A stretch of DNA of 64,000 nucleotides from Alnus glutinosa. Taxonomy: Eukaryota; Streptophyta; Magnoliopsida; Fagales; Betulaceae. The stretch covers positions 23,277,102 through 23,341,101 of the forward strand of contig NC_084898.1 of NCBI RefSeq assembly GCF_958979055.1, read 5' to 3'. The position numbers and the translations under genes were made by a program. The notes under the pieces were generated by a model, which saw only the letters and a list, made by a program, of their open reading frames with translations, did no database searches and had not been told where the DNA came from. Positions 24,792-37,416 of the stretch are shown one piece after another. Each line of letters starts with the position of its first letter. Positions within the stretch are counted from its first letter, which is position 1.

Positions 24792-24978
24792 ACTTTCTTT
24801 TGGCCATTTTTTTGCTTTCATGAATTTGTAAATTAGTATTGAAGTGAATAAACTTTACATCAACATTGTGGGCTTCTAAAAATGGCTCGGTATTATAGGC
24901 TAGTTCAACTCGAAGCAAGTCATCTGGAAGATATACACACGACTAATAAAAGGCGATGAAAAAATATTGGAAGAGGAA
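24313..24978. other. ALMT 3' flank up to tRNA-Cys
   Basis: Short 3' UTR region with an A-run, then the family B foldback element (24391-24757), a (TA)n run (24758-24788) and unique AT-rich sequence up to the tRNA. Confidence 0.7.
24391..24757. mobile_element. Large foldback element, family B (copy 2)
   Basis: Bounded by GGGAAAATATATATTAGCCC and GGGGCTAATATATATTTTTC in inverted orientation. The arms match those at 12588-12963 (TGGATGACCC, ATGCTTAGATTCTGG, CACTTTCTGATTTTTTGGCC). The asymmetric centre is in the opposite orientation to copy 1: here TACACTTTGAAATTCTCACG precedes GGTTAAGGGAGGGG. It begins about 80 bp after the ALMT stop codon. Confidence 0.85.
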
Positions 24979-25050
24979 AGGGCCCAACCGGGTTCGAACC
25001 GGTGACCTCTTGATCTGCAGTCAAATGCTCTACCACTGAGCTATGGACCC
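24979..25050 (-). tRNA. trnC-GCA: tRNA-Cys (anticodon GCA)
   Basis: The minus strand folds as a complete 72-nt cloverleaf. The acceptor GGGTCCA pairs with TGGGCCC (one G-U pair), the D-arm region reads TAGCTCAGTGGTAGAGC, the anticodon stem-loop is TTTGACTGCAGATCAAG with anticodon GCA, and the T-arm is CCGGTTCGAACCCGG. The base after the acceptor stem is T, matching the U73 discriminator of tRNA-Cys. There is no intron and no encoded CCA. Boxes A and B are intact, so it looks like a functional nuclear gene, although a T-run terminator downstream is weak. Confidence 0.96.
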
Positions 25051-25227
25051 TGTTGTTGTGGAAAGACGCTAGTTGTACTAAATAACATCGACCCAATCCA
25101 AGTGCTTTCTGTTCATTAATCAGGTTGAGGATCTGGATGGCTATGAACTTGTAATTTTGTAAATCCAAAGCCATCAAATTATGTAATCAATTTATAAACC
25201 TTAATACTTTGCACTTTCCCAGTTAGG

Positions 25228-25605
<378 letters not shown>

Positions 25606-25619
25606 AACTATATATAATC

Positions 25620-28600
25620 GTTTCATAATCAATTATTTGATTGGATTGAGATCCTTAAGATGTAAATTGTAATATGATAAAATTTAAGAGTATTTTATTT
25701 CCCTGTTTAAATTAATAATCCATGCTCCAAACTATTGACAATGCCATATTAGCAAAAAAAAAAAAAAAAAACAGTAGAAATTGAAGAATGGATCATGATC
25801 ATTTCCTATAATTTTTAGGGTATTTTAATGTGTAGATTGAGTTATTGAAAAAATGATAAATGGTAGATATAACAAAATCTCAGTTATTTAATTTGAAAAC
25901 AATAATTGAGATTCGAAGAAATATGGTCGATAAAATACCTTAGGAAATTCTAAGAAATTCTGATCCTAGAAAAATAATGCCAAACTATAATCCCAGCCAA
26001 TTCAACGAACATGATTTTGGCTATTTTGAATTTGATGGTTTGCAAGTTCATCAATTTGGAATTATGTAAAATAAACACAAAAAAAAAAAAAAAAAAATCA
26101 TATCGTGCTCTGGAACTTCTTAACTTCGGTTGAACAAAAAAGGTTCAATCTTCGTCAGACAGGTACCCATGAAGTCATCAAAATTTTCAGACGGAAAAAT
26201 TTCATGCATCCCTCAAATTATCGCTCAATTAATAATATTTTTTTTAAGAAAACTTAACTTATAATTCTTAGTTTTTCATCACTTTTGAATTAAAAATACT
26301 CAAACTTTAAAAAGTGTCAATTTAAGGTATCCATCTTTCAATTTTTTTTTTCAATTTCAGCCATCCGTTAGAATTTTCTGTTAAATCCTATCAAAATTCT
26401 CAAATACCCCTATGTTTATTTTTTATAAAAAAAAATTATATATTTTTTTAAAGATTTAAGGCATGAATATTTTTGCAAATTTCATTAAATTCTTGCCAAC
26501 ACCTAAATCCTAGGATTTTGTTTTTCCTAAAAAAAAAAAAAATAGGTTATTTTAGAAATTTTGATAGGATTTAATGAAAAATTCTAACAGAGGGTTGAAA
26601 TTAAAAAAAAAATTGAAAGATGAATACCTTAAATTGATACTTTTTAAAGTTTTTGTATCTTTTTTAAAAAGTGATTAAAGATAAGGAGTTATAAGTAAAG
26701 TTCTCTCATTTTTTTTTTTTTTTCAAACTTTAAATTTTGACAATGTCCTCTAATGCCGGTAAAAAGATAAAAATAACCCCGAAAAATGTTTCAATAAGAC
26801 AAAAATACTCCAATAAATTAAAAAAGAAAGAAAAAAGACAAAAGAAAAAAGATGGAAAAACAAAAACAATTGGAGGGTCCACCCCCTAAATTAAAAAAAG
26901 TCAGTAACTTATACACTCAGACACTCTTAAACAGTGAAAACTTAATGGGGGATTTCATATTTAGGCTACATGACATAAGCAACCACTGTCGAGCCATACC
27001 CTTTTTGTCTTCTTTATAGGAAAACAGCTCTAGAATTATTGGGCGTGGGATCAATAAAAGTGGGATTGACTAAAATAAATCACTCATTGGACCGCGTGTC
27101 GAGATAACGATCGAAAGTACTTGCGAGGAGAATAGAATTTAGCAAAAGAGTAAGTCAAAGTAGGCCGACAGAAAATAGCTTCGATGCTTAAGTCAATATG
27201 AATAGAAGGAAATAATTTTAGGGAAAGCAAATCTAATATGCAAATGAAGGAGACGAAAGTCCCCGTTTACCTGATGTTTGCCACTCTTTATAACAAATTT
27301 TGTCATAATTATTTGACACGTGTTACGCTTTCATTGGAGACTTTCTTGTTTCAAATATTCTCTACATCCCATGACTTCTATCATGCAATTGGCTCATGTT
27401 GAAAATCATGGGGACGGTTACTGACGTGCCAAAGGAGGGGATCTGGTCAAGGATGAAAACTAGAAGTTTAATTCTAGAAGGGGGCCAAACAATATAAAAA
27501 AACATAAAAAAATTCAAGAGCCAAAATAAGAAAGAAAAAAAAAACTAAATAATTTTTACTAACAAGTAACAAATTTAAAGATAAAATAACGTTTTTTAAT
27601 ATTTTTGTTTTTTGGAGGCAGGGTCATGAATTCTGTCACTGGATCCGGTGTAGTTTCATGTAGCTATTTTCGGGTCGGTTGATAAATCGGGCATCGATTC
27701 TACAGACCCAACAATCTTTATAGAAGATACAACGAAGTAAATCTTGAACAAAATCAATGATAAGCTCAACAATTGTCATTTGCAAAACAATTTATTGCAT
27801 AGGAGTATTATTCTGGATGCTACAATTTTACAAAAAATCTCTTGCAAATTGACATTAAAAATCACGTGGCAAATACCACGTCAATTACTGAATAATTAAA
27901 TTTATCTACCAAATTTTACTACGTAAATTTTCACATATTATACGCCATGTTGTACTCATCTATGGGTCCTATTTAAGGATCAAGATTTTCATTATTGCCA
28001 AATCTGGATTAGCATGGACCACTCCACAGCATAGACCACATGATGGGACCTTTGGGCTGAGGGTACTGCTTTGATCAAACCAGTAGCAAAGTGACATATG
28101 GCATTCAATGGGTAGAGAAGGTTTAAAAGATAAGTTATGGTTTTGATGATTTTTGTGAGGACGCAGGTGAAAGAGTGGTAGGTATGGCTTGGTGCATCTC
28201 AAACACCGTTTCATATGGGTGGAACAGAAGCCCATGTTGCTTATTTGGTTGGAACATAGGCAAGAAAAAATCTGATGACAGGCAACAGACCAAGTACCAT
28301 GACATTGATCTTCCTTTCTCACTTTCTCTTGTTGGCAAAACATTCTTAAGGGGTACTCTCTCTCTCTCTCTCTCTCTCTAATGCACATGCATTTTCTTTA
28401 AGATGCATGATGGTGGCATGAGAAAAGAAAATGATAAAATCACATGGTCTTCGGTTGTGCCTTGCTTTGCTTATATATGTTATCATGTAAAATGGAAATG
28501 TAGATGATGTTAGTAATTGAAATGATTTCTTTATAGCTTTTAGTTGTTGCAATATTGGATGAATATATATATCCTTTCTGGCAATCAAGCAATGGATGGA

Positions 28601-28700
28601 TATAGCAGCTAAAAAAGTTGGCAAAAGAATGTTAATGTGAAGTGTAATAACAATAAGGTAGCTGCAATCATTGTCTGTCTCAAGTTTTGAATGATTATGA
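25620..28700. other. Gene-poor stretch upstream of the TLDc exon
   Basis: AT-rich. It includes a foldback element (26246-26705) and a (CT)n run (about 28355-28379). The 5' exon(s) of the TLDc gene should lie here or further upstream, but I could not identify them with any support. Confidence 0.5.
26246..26705. mobile_element. Large foldback element (~150-bp arms)
   Basis: The left arm (AACTTAACTTATAATTCTTA, then CTTTAAAAAGTGTCAATTTA, then CCGTTAGAATTTTCTGTTAA) is mirrored on the right by GAAAAATTCTAACAG, TACCTTAAATTGATACTTTT and GGAGTTATAAGTAAAGTT. The A/T-rich centre has no coding capacity. Confidence 0.75.
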
Positions 28701-28704
28701 GCAG

Positions 28705-29225
28705 GAAGGGAACTGAAATGCTGCTACAAGGCCACCATTGATGGATTTAGCGCAACCAACTTCCACAATTGCTGTGACTTCAAGGGGCCATGCGTGATAA
28801 TAGGCTACACAAACAAGTCCTTCAAGTTTGGTGCATTTAACCCTGAAGGTTACAGAAGCACTGATGATTATTATGATACTTTTGATGCATTCCTATTCTA
28901 TTGGACAGACAGTGAGAAAATTGAGCCCATCATTCTACCCAAGGTAGGGGGAAGTGGTGCAGCACTTTTCGATTATGCTAGGGGCGGGCCCCAATTTGGG
29001 GCTGACGGGCTGCTCATCGGGCCTCCTCTAGCACCGGTTATGGGCGGGTTTGCAGGGCCAGACACCAATTCAGGAATTGGAGATCTGAGGCAAGCTAAAT
29101 CTAGATTAGGATTGTCATATGCAAAAAGGGAAGATGGGAAAGAGTCTTTGTTTGGAGTTGTGAATAAGGCTACCCTTGAAGAAGTGGAAGTTTTTTGCAG
29201 TCCTCAAATTGCAAGCTTATACTAA
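28705..29225 (+). CDS. TLDc-domain protein, 3'-terminal exon (5' exons not found)
   Basis: The exon opens after an acceptor (ATGAGCAG|GA) and stays open to the TAA at 29223-29225, giving 173 codons with the stop and no usable internal ATG near its start, so an upstream exon is required. It reads [20 protein letters not shown], matching the opening of the TLDc domain (Leu-Tyr...DGFS...FH). [19 protein letters not shown] and DAFLFYW follow. The C-terminal part has [18 protein letters not shown] and ends [13 protein letters not shown]. TLDc proteins in other organisms protect against oxidative stress or bind V-ATPase; the plant role is not established. The Arabidopsis relative AT1G32520 (recalled) lies beside a RING gene like the one at 13465. 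Confidence 0.75.
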
Positions 29226-31877
29226 AGTGATTAACTACAAGTAAGTTGTAAATGTTTTCAGTGTAGCAGGTAATATATTTGGTGATCAAAAATCATTTTA
29301 GGCACCCCTCATTCATCTCAAATAATGTGAAAGATTGTCGAAATTACTACTTCAGTAAAGATATATGCATCCAATAATTTCCATGAAAAGCACTTGTTTT
29401 CCCTCGTTTCATTGTCAAATAGAACTAGTGGCGCATAATGGATAAAAGAATTTCCTTAACTACCAAATTTCTTTGTTTGCATAGGGGGGAAAAGCGACAC
29501 CTTGCGAATTCTTAACTTTTTAAGCCAACAAGTAGGTGTCAAGGGCAAAGCAGTAGGGGGCGGGAGAATATATGTTAGAGAAATAGGTAGTGTTGCATGA
29601 AAAGAATTTGTGGATTGTAGGGCTTTTAGGAAAGTGTTCTTAAAGTCACGTGAGTGTAGTCCCTTTATCAAGATTCTTCCCAAAGTGAAGAAGGGCCAGG
29701 AGAACAATATACAAACTTCGGCCAAGAGAAATATATTTTTATCAAGCACTTGCTAGCTTTTTATGGCTTCATTGAGGCCCTACTGCTTCACATTTGCCCT
29801 CCAAATTTGAGTACTGTTCATTACTTGTTAAGAATCATTGGTGATTCTTGCCACTGAGTGGCACTTTCTCAAGAAAATTGTGACCTGGGTTTTGTCTGGA
29901 AGGGCTTCAAGATAGAATATATCAAAATAGATTAAACAATGATATTGAAAATTTTGATTTTCTTTTCTAGTTCCCAACCAAGGGATAAAGGTGGGGTTTA
30001 AGAAACTGCTGCATAACTTCTTCAAATGTATAATTGCTTGGGGGTTCTCTGAGTAATCAATTACTAGCAAGCAGTAGCTTCATCCTCATAAACAGAACAA
30101 AAACACAAAACATGAACAACTACACTAACAATTTGAAACAGACTAAATTTTCTTCTTCTTTTTTCTGTCTTTCAGCCTCAATATCAGACTACTACATATT
30201 TGAGCAAAAATATCAGAATTGAAGCCACCAATTTTGCATACAACTGTCTATTCATTGCAGAGTCATCAACCCTATCCTAGATAGCAACTATTGTTTTTCT
30301 TATCTCCAATGACGATTGCAGAGTCTCTATTGTTGTTCTCTTGCAGCCAAGCACCTTTTTTCACGCTAAGTGTGGTAGCCAACAACATTTCAGGCTATCT
30401 CTCACCACCACCCCAAATCTTTTTCCTTTCAAACTGTCTTTACTTGATTACTGCATATCCTAGCTTCGAACTGGTTATACTGTCAAAGGCAAAACTTTTT
30501 TCTAGATTTGTTTTGATAAGCCCACTTTACCTTTCTGTTCTTTGTAGATAAGGAATAACCTGTTTTTGTATAACAATAATGCAATCCTTTTGCTATAGCT
30601 TTAGAATATCAGACAAGATCATGCTGTTTTATCACAAGGAGCCACCCCCCCTTTCCATGTTTCTGAGATGCTAGAAGACATGAAAGTTTCAAATGAATGT
30701 CTCATTAAAATAAAAGGATGTCTATAAGTTGTTTATCTTGGAGCAACTTCCACTCAGTATGGAAGTCTTTTAGAATCCACCAATAACTCAATTGCCACCA
30801 AGGCAATGACTAACCAACAAAAAGTTCACTAAAAGCAACTTCGAAATGGAATGGCTTATCAATGTGGCTATAAAAGTAAACTTTATCTTTAGCCTTAAAC
30901 ATAAAGAGAACATTGCATTTCAAAATCTTCAAGCAACTTGACAAATACAGTAATTAAAGAAAGCAGCTTTAGCAGCTAAAATTTGAAACATAAGAACTCT
31001 CTCCAGTTCACATGTCCGAACACTTTTTCCACTTGTTTTGTCTTTGCCTTGTAGAATACAAAATTAAGCATCTTTATCTTGCAATTTTACAGAGTTAAAT
31101 AGAGCAAACATCAATTAAAAAAGCATATGCTTATCACATGCTCAAATGATACATGGCAATTTTTATAGATTAGGTTGGAGAAAACTGTGTCGAAGCTGTC
31201 CGATGTAGAAATATCTCAACAAATGAACCCTAAGAAACATACTAGAGAGATTTTCGATTCAACGTTATGCATGCCTTGCATATAGATGAGTAGCTATTCC
31301 AGTAACATTACATGAAATTCAAACATAAAGATGCTTCCATAGAGATGCTCATGTTTCTGTTTGGCAGGCCCCAATTTTGAACTAGGCAAAGGAAAATAAA
31401 GTTTTCAAACACTTAGAATATATACCAGAGAATAAGACAAATTTATAGAACCATGTAGATAACTGCAAGTAAACCGAATTTTGGTGCAATCGATAATAGT
31501 GATTATCACCGGGAGTACAAGATCACAACATAAACAAGAAACTGAAAACAGACTTGGCCACTAAACCAACTCCAATACAACAGCATAAGAAAGACTTCTT
31601 CAGCAACCCCTTTCTACATAATATATAAGGGGTTATACTCATTATTTATCATTCCAAGAATCAACGTTAAAAGGCGTTGTCTTGGAGGCCTTTTCTAGAT
31701 GATACAAATGCAAGGAGGTAGACGCCTAGATCACAATCACCAAGTTGTCCTCCTGCAACCATAGACCACCAAGTTCCCCCAAACTCCCATCTCCACTTGC
31801 TTGCCTGCAAATTGGAGCTTGGTCCCAAGATTGCAATCCTGCATTAAAAAAGAGCTACTGTGATCTTTCTTTCCTTT
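29226..31877. other. Convergent intergenic region between TLDc and NAC genes
   Basis: About 2.6 kb separates the TLDc stop from the NAC stop. It is moderately AT-rich, without long repeats, and presumably contains both 3' UTRs (NAC side about 31.6-31.88 kb). I see no supported gene. Confidence 0.6.
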
Positions 31878-33716
31878 TCAGTAGGGATGTGGATATCTTA
31901 GTGAACTGGTCTGGTCATAACCTTCATATGGCACATTCTCATTTCCAAAAAGGCCCATGTAGTTTGCATGGCCAGAGTAAGGTGACATGCAGCCAATTTC
32001 CCCAGCAAAATTTGAATATGATGAACTCGGTGGGATTTCTGTATGTTCATATGGTGGCCAAGGAGTTGTCGAGCTTGGAAACTGATACTGTGGAAAGTAT
32101 TCGGATGCAGCTTCCTGTACTTGTGGGTAGTCCTGCAGCAACCAAGGTGATATGTTTCAAGAACTCTCAAAAATCTAAAAGTAGCTCACGGAAGTTCCTT
32201 TATTCCTCAAATTCAATACCTTTGAAGAATCAAGAATTAGCTCAGGTGAGACCCAGAAGCTTGTAGGATTTGTCTCCATCAAAGCAGGCTCATACTCTGC
32301 CACTGGAGTAACTTCATATGGAGAAGTGATAGGGCTACAATACTGACTCTCATTGTACAGGTAACTTGCTTGAGATGGAATGTCATTTGCGATGCTCGCG
32401 GGCTCGTTTGAGGTGCTCGCGAACCTGAAATCCCCATTGCTTGAACTGCTCCCAACCATCTTAGCTTTTGGCTCTTCATGATCATTCATCTTCTGTGCAT
32501 GCTCATTCTTCTTAACAACACGGCACAAAGCAAAAGCTCCCTAGAGAGATAATAACCAAAAACAATTCATTCTCCCAAACTATACAAGGCAACCAAGCAC
32601 TAGAGTTTCCCAAACAAACTTTTGAGGAAAATGTAAAGCTAACCCATTATATGAGACTCTTGAATTTACCTGAAAACTCGGTGATCCATCTGAAAGATCA
32701 TCACAAAGGCGGTACTCATGCATTACCCAGTCTGTTCGATCTCCTAAAGGAGCCCGTCCACGATAGAAAACTAGGGTCTTCCGATACCCAGTAACACCAG
32801 CCTGACAGACAACCTTCCTATCTTTTCCAGTGGCTTTCCAGTAGCCAGCTTTGGTGGCTCTATTTGTTCGTGAGCCATTTGGGTACTTTCGATCCCGGGG
32901 ACAGAAGAAGAACCATTCCATATCTCGTTTAGGAAGGAATGATTTCTCTGCAATACACAGCTTCGAGATCAGATTTCTCCAAAAATTCCCCAACAATAAA
33001 CTTAAAATGAAAAATAATGATGAAACCAATTAGAGGGAAAAACTTTTGATGTAATGTTTCCTTTTCACAACATTCTTTGGGAATAAAGGAACAACAATTG
33101 AACCTGCTTTTAGAAGATAAAAGTTTGAAGGCCCCATGGGAAAAAAGAAATTTTATGATAGGTATTAGCCATAAAGAACAATGATAGAAGAAATCAAATA
33201 AACAAAACAAACAAAAAATTACTTTCCAACACTAAAGTATTCTCTCTGTTCACACTTGCATGAACTTTAATTCAATAAATTAACGACTAAAGCCACCAAC
33301 ACTCGCTACTCTGCCAAATTTCTAGAGCACCGATGTTCTGTACAGGCTGATTTTGTAACGATCATGACATTTCAACAATCTCCAAAACAAGAATAAATTT
33401 TAATTCAAACCAATACAGATTGTTCTGATATTTCACTTTCCGATACTTACAAACTCACACATTAAGGCTGCAAGTTTTTGAGTAGAGATCAAGATGCTGA
33501 CAAACTTTATCGAATATTATTTTGTAACAAGAATTCAAAAAGATTGATTTGAAGAATACCTGGCAACTCCCATGGATCGAATTTGTACAAATCCACAACG
33601 GGAATAACTTCGAGCTCAATTTCCAGCCCATCCACTTTTCTTTTCAGGTAATACCCCACCAATTCCACATCGGTTGGGTGGAACCGAAATCCCGGTGGCA
33701 GTGATGCCCCTCCCAT
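31878..33716 (-). CDS. NAC-domain transcription factor (NAC011/071/096 group)
   Basis: Four exons (33716-33560, 32947-32670, 32540-32220, 32132-31878) join in frame to about 336 residues. The NAC domain spans residues ~1-155: [19 protein letters not shown] (A), [23 protein letters not shown] (B), [20 protein letters not shown] and [10 protein letters not shown] (C/D, DNA contact), and [25 protein letters not shown] (D/E). The C-terminal half is Ser/Pro/Tyr-rich and acidic, as expected of an activation region. Introns at the usual NAC positions support the model. The B and D/E subdomains fit the Arabidopsis NAC071/NAC096/NAC011 group. One oddity is DVEL where the family almost always has DEEL. 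No C-terminal membrane anchor is present. Confidence 0.93.
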
Positions 33717-34362
33717 AATTAAGCTCCTAGGAGATCTAACTAATTCTCTAAAAACAGCCGGAAGAAACAGAACTGATAGCAAAGCTAGAAAATTTAGGCA
33801 CAAAAATTCCAAAACTTGCAGTCAAGTGCCTACACTGTACCTATTAAAGATCTGGAAGATCCAAAAGTAAAAGCTTTTAACAACAATTGATTTTTTGTCA
33901 ACAGCCGAGTACAACTTCCACAGAATGCATCCGTTGTGCAACGGAATCATTGTCTACAAGATTCAAGATTTTTTATGACGGAAGTATCACCCCCCAAAAA
34001 AAATCCCCCTGAAATTTTAGTCACAGAACAAAGTTGAAATGAACAGAAGCTTGAACTTCAAGCAACACCCAGAAGCTGAAACCGCTAAAATTCCAAAATT
34101 AAACCCTCAATTCAAAGTTCTGAAACCAAAAATGAACAAGAACGTTCACAAAAACTGGATAGAACTTCCAAAATTGGAACCTATTGAAAAACCCAGAAGC
34201 TAAAAGCATTCAAAATAACTTACAGATAAGTGTCTTGAATGGTTTCGGACTAAAATCTACAGAAGATCAGTGAGTAGCAAGAAACAAAGAAGAAGAAGAG
34301 GAGGAGGAGGGAGGAAGAGGAGGAAGAAGAGTAGAGTAAAAAGGAGTGGCAATTGGGTTGCG

Positions 34363-34371
34363 CTTTATATA
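34363..34371 (-). promoter_or_regulatory. TATA box of the NAC gene
   Basis: The minus strand reads CCCTATATAAAGCG. Transcription would start near 34335, followed by a leader rich in CTT/CCT triplets (34262-34332). A donor-like CT|GTAAGTT at about 34225 suggests a 5' UTR intron before the ATG at 33716. Confidence 0.6.
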
Positions 34372-34619
34372 GGGTGTGAGGGGGAACCAACAGTCCAAAA
34401 ATACACACCGAAAGTTTGAGATTGCTTGTCTCAAGCGTACCCAAAATTCCAAGGGAGTGGCCCACGTAACACGAACTCAGTTCACACCTAACAGTTACTT
34501 CCCGCCAAATCAATTGATGACCGTTACTTCGATGGCTTTGATGTGTTGGCTTCCTCAAATTCCCACACATGAAACTACAAACTACATTTTTATTTCAAAA
34601 TAATTTTAATTAACTATCG

Positions 34620-35458
34620 AATCAGTTATTATTAAAAAATAAATAAAAAAAATCAAAAGATTAGCTAAGATTATCCCATTAATATTGTAAAATAAAAATA
34701 TAATTTCAATGATTAGAAGCCGAAGTCAGAAACACAATGCTCATGAGTCTCTTGTTTAATGACCAATTTCATCTTTAATCCATCCGGTAAACTTGTTTGT
34801 CTAGCAGTTGGTTTGAGTCCAGTTCAACCAGAAACCAGACTTAAGCTAACCCGTTTGTCTATTGGTTGCATTACAACTTCTTTTTGACTGAAAAATTCCA
34901 AGGCTCCCCTAAATGATTCTCCTTTGATGTGAATCCTGCCCTTCAACATTTCAATGATTGAGATTGAATGTCTATTCTCTATTATTCCACCGTCTAATTA
35001 CAAAGATAAGGTTAAGTACACTTAACCTTTTCATTTACCGCTCATTTATATAATGTTTCTCAAACACGTTTGGAGTGGCTCGGCATAGCCGATCCACCCT
35101 CTACGAATGCTTCGACAAATACTCCCTAATTTATTTATTTTTTTTAATGAAAAAGAAAAGAAAAGTTTTTAATATTTTTTTGGTGGCTCATCTACCCCTA
35201 AGGGGTGGTTGTCGAAGAACCCCTTTATTTTTTATATTTTGCATTTTTATTTTAGGGCATTTTCTTGATTTCACCAAAAAAAAAAAAGAAGGAGCACATG
35301 CATGTCATGTGTACATTTTTATGTCCCTTTTAAGAACGAGAGCAACTTCTGTCAGATCATGGCATAAAACAAGGCTTGTTTGCCTACCAATAACAAATTG
35401 ACACGTTATCTTAAAACAAAAAACTTAAGTGTTGCTGAAACACCGAATCATTTTGCCC
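34620..35458. other. Intergenic region between NAC promoter and LEA_2-like ORF
   Basis: AT-rich. A repeat patch at about 35067-35215 contains GGAGTGGCTCGGC...GCCGATCCACCC and GGTGGCTCATCTACCCC...GGGGTGG. No gene seen. Confidence 0.5.
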
Positions 35459-35998
35459 TCATTTCCCTCTGAGACAAGTTGAGAAAAAACAATTACGAAT
35501 GAACCACCATAGCCAGCCCGGACGCTGTCGGCACCGCCCAGGCTGGACCACGCTGCCACCGCCCGTGTCAGAACACGCCGCCATTGCCAAGCCAACCCCA
35601 ACGCCACCGAACGCTACTCCTCCGACGTGGGCCTGGACGCGGTGGAGCACTTTCATCCGCCGTGCTCCTACCAGCTGATCCGTCTTCTGACGTGGCTCCA
35701 GCTGTGAGCCGACTTCCACGTAGGCGGAGCCGAGCAAGGACCCCACGTAGAAGATGGACGTGATGGTGGAGGAGTAATGGATGGGCACAATGTTGGGGTT
35801 GGAGACATGGACGGTGAGGATGAGCTCGGTGTTGAGGATTGGGATGTTGAGCTTGATGGATGTGAGGTTGATTGATATCAAATGGAAGGTTAGGTCATTG
35901 AGCTTCGCCAAGATCAGAGCCGTCGCTACCACAACCGACGCCGTTCCGATCAGAGCGAGGCCCCAGCTCCATTGTACTGTTTGTACCATTTTGCCCAT
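35459..35998 (-). CDS. LEA_2/NHL-like membrane-anchored protein, C-terminal part aberrant
   Basis: A 179-codon single-exon ORF starts MGKMVQTVQWSWG. Residues ~10-32 are a membrane anchor (LALIGTASVVVATALILA). The front half of an LEA_2 (WHy-type) beta-domain follows: TFHLISINLTSIKLNIPILN, LILTVHVSNPNIVPIHYSS and IFYVGSLLGSAYVEVGS. After about residue 115 the sequence becomes Gly/Val/Arg-rich (RVQAHVGGVAFGGVGVGL) and no longer resembles the family, which normally runs another 60-100 residues with a second set of strands. Local GC is also higher there. It may be a frameshifted or recombined gene, or a diverged member. LEA_2 anchored proteins are usually linked to stress or defence; no function is claimed here. 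Confidence 0.5.
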   Translation of the reverse strand: MGKMVQTVQWSWGLALIGTASVVVATALILAKLNDLTFHLISINLTSIKLNIPILNTELILTVHVSNPNIVPIHYSSTITSIFYVGSLLGSAYVEVGSQLEPRQKTDQLVGARRMKVLHRVQAHVGGVAFGGVGVGLAMAACSDTGGGSVVQPGRCRQRPGWLWWFIRNCFFSTCLRGK

Positions 35999-37416
35999 GC
36001 TCGCTTGAGGAAATCAACATCTTCTTCTTCCTTTTATTGCCTACTTAGTTCAGAAATGGAGTTATAGTGGAGGAAAGAGATCTAGGGGTAGGCAGAATAT
36101 TCTGGGGCTTTCTGGGTTGGATTGGTCAGGGGGTGGACGGTTCAATGAAATGACAAGATTTCTTATGATAGGGTGTTTTCAACCTATAGTGTTTTGGTGT
36201 GCTAAACCAACATGCCATGTTAGTATTGGAGGGTAGAAAATAGCCTTTTTTATGCCAAGACTTGATAAAAAATTACTCTTTAAGAACTTTGGTGAATGAA
36301 AGAGGTATTTTTTTACCAACTATTGATAGTTGAAGCGAGTTGAGTGTGATAGTTAGTAGTTTGTGACGGTAACGTGTAAAATGTATACGAGTGGTAATTT
36401 AAACAAAAGAGATTTATATTATAGTAGATTTCCTATTAAATAATAATGATGTTAGTAAACATTGTTCTTAAATTCATTGATTGTGTTATGTATATGTCAA
36501 GTTCTCAAAATCACTTCTATTTATAGTCAAATCTTAATGGAACTTGTGACACGTCATCATTTTCATTGGATTAAAGTAAATAAATAATGATGCTTCTTTG
36601 TAAATAATGATTTTCAGGCTCAGCTGCCTGCCGAGTTGGTCAAACGCGGCATTGATTGGGGAATTTTGGCTTTCCTAGTCATTGGCCTCCAGTCTAACCT
36701 CCTTCCACATCATCTTGAGTCGGACAAAAACACTTTTTCTTTATTTTATCGAAAGTGACGGTGTCATCAACTAGAACCCTCCCTTCAAAAAGAAAGAGCC
36801 CAAAAGTGCTTACTGAGTTTTTGAGCTCTGTGGAATGACCAAACGCACCTTAGTGGAACCATTTTGTTTTTTTATTTTTTTATTTTTGTATTTTTCAATT
36901 CACATGCTACATGCATGTAATATGAGGTGTTCTTCTTAATCCCAATTTAGTGGGACCAATTAACGTAATGTGGACACCTTTGCTTCTACATTAGCAAAAT
37001 AAAAAGGTGGAATTTAATTAGAGACTTTATGAATTGGGATGGGGATTAATGTGAGTGCGGTTAGGAACTACTTTTCTAATTTTAAAAGCCAAGAAAATAA
37101 AAAAGGAATTGTCAACTTGTTTTCAAAAAACAAAAAGCTCCCTGGTAGGTAAAAATGAAAAGCATTGGCGGCTCGGCTCATATACGTAAACAAATCAAGC
37201 TATTAGCGAGATTTTGTTTGTTAATGTGCTTTGCGAAGGCGAAAAACATATCAAACAAAAATAGAATAATAAGCTCATTCCGGTCGATTGATTAGATTCA
37301 ATTTCAAACTCGAAAGAGAACAAAACCGAACAACGGTCAATTACAAACTTTAAAGCTATGAAGAAAAATTTTATAGTTCTATAAATAAAAACCAATTAAT
37401 TTAGATTTACGAGGAT

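Noticed and set aside
24920-25177. 85-codon minus-strand ORF with SNPVGP
   Set aside because: It is the antisense/sense read-through of the tRNA-Cys gene, a common artefact.
28403-28510. ATG at 28403 as the missing first exon of the TLDc gene
   Set aside because: The frame closes after ~35 codons, has low-quality composition and no donor that joins sensibly to the acceptor at 28704.
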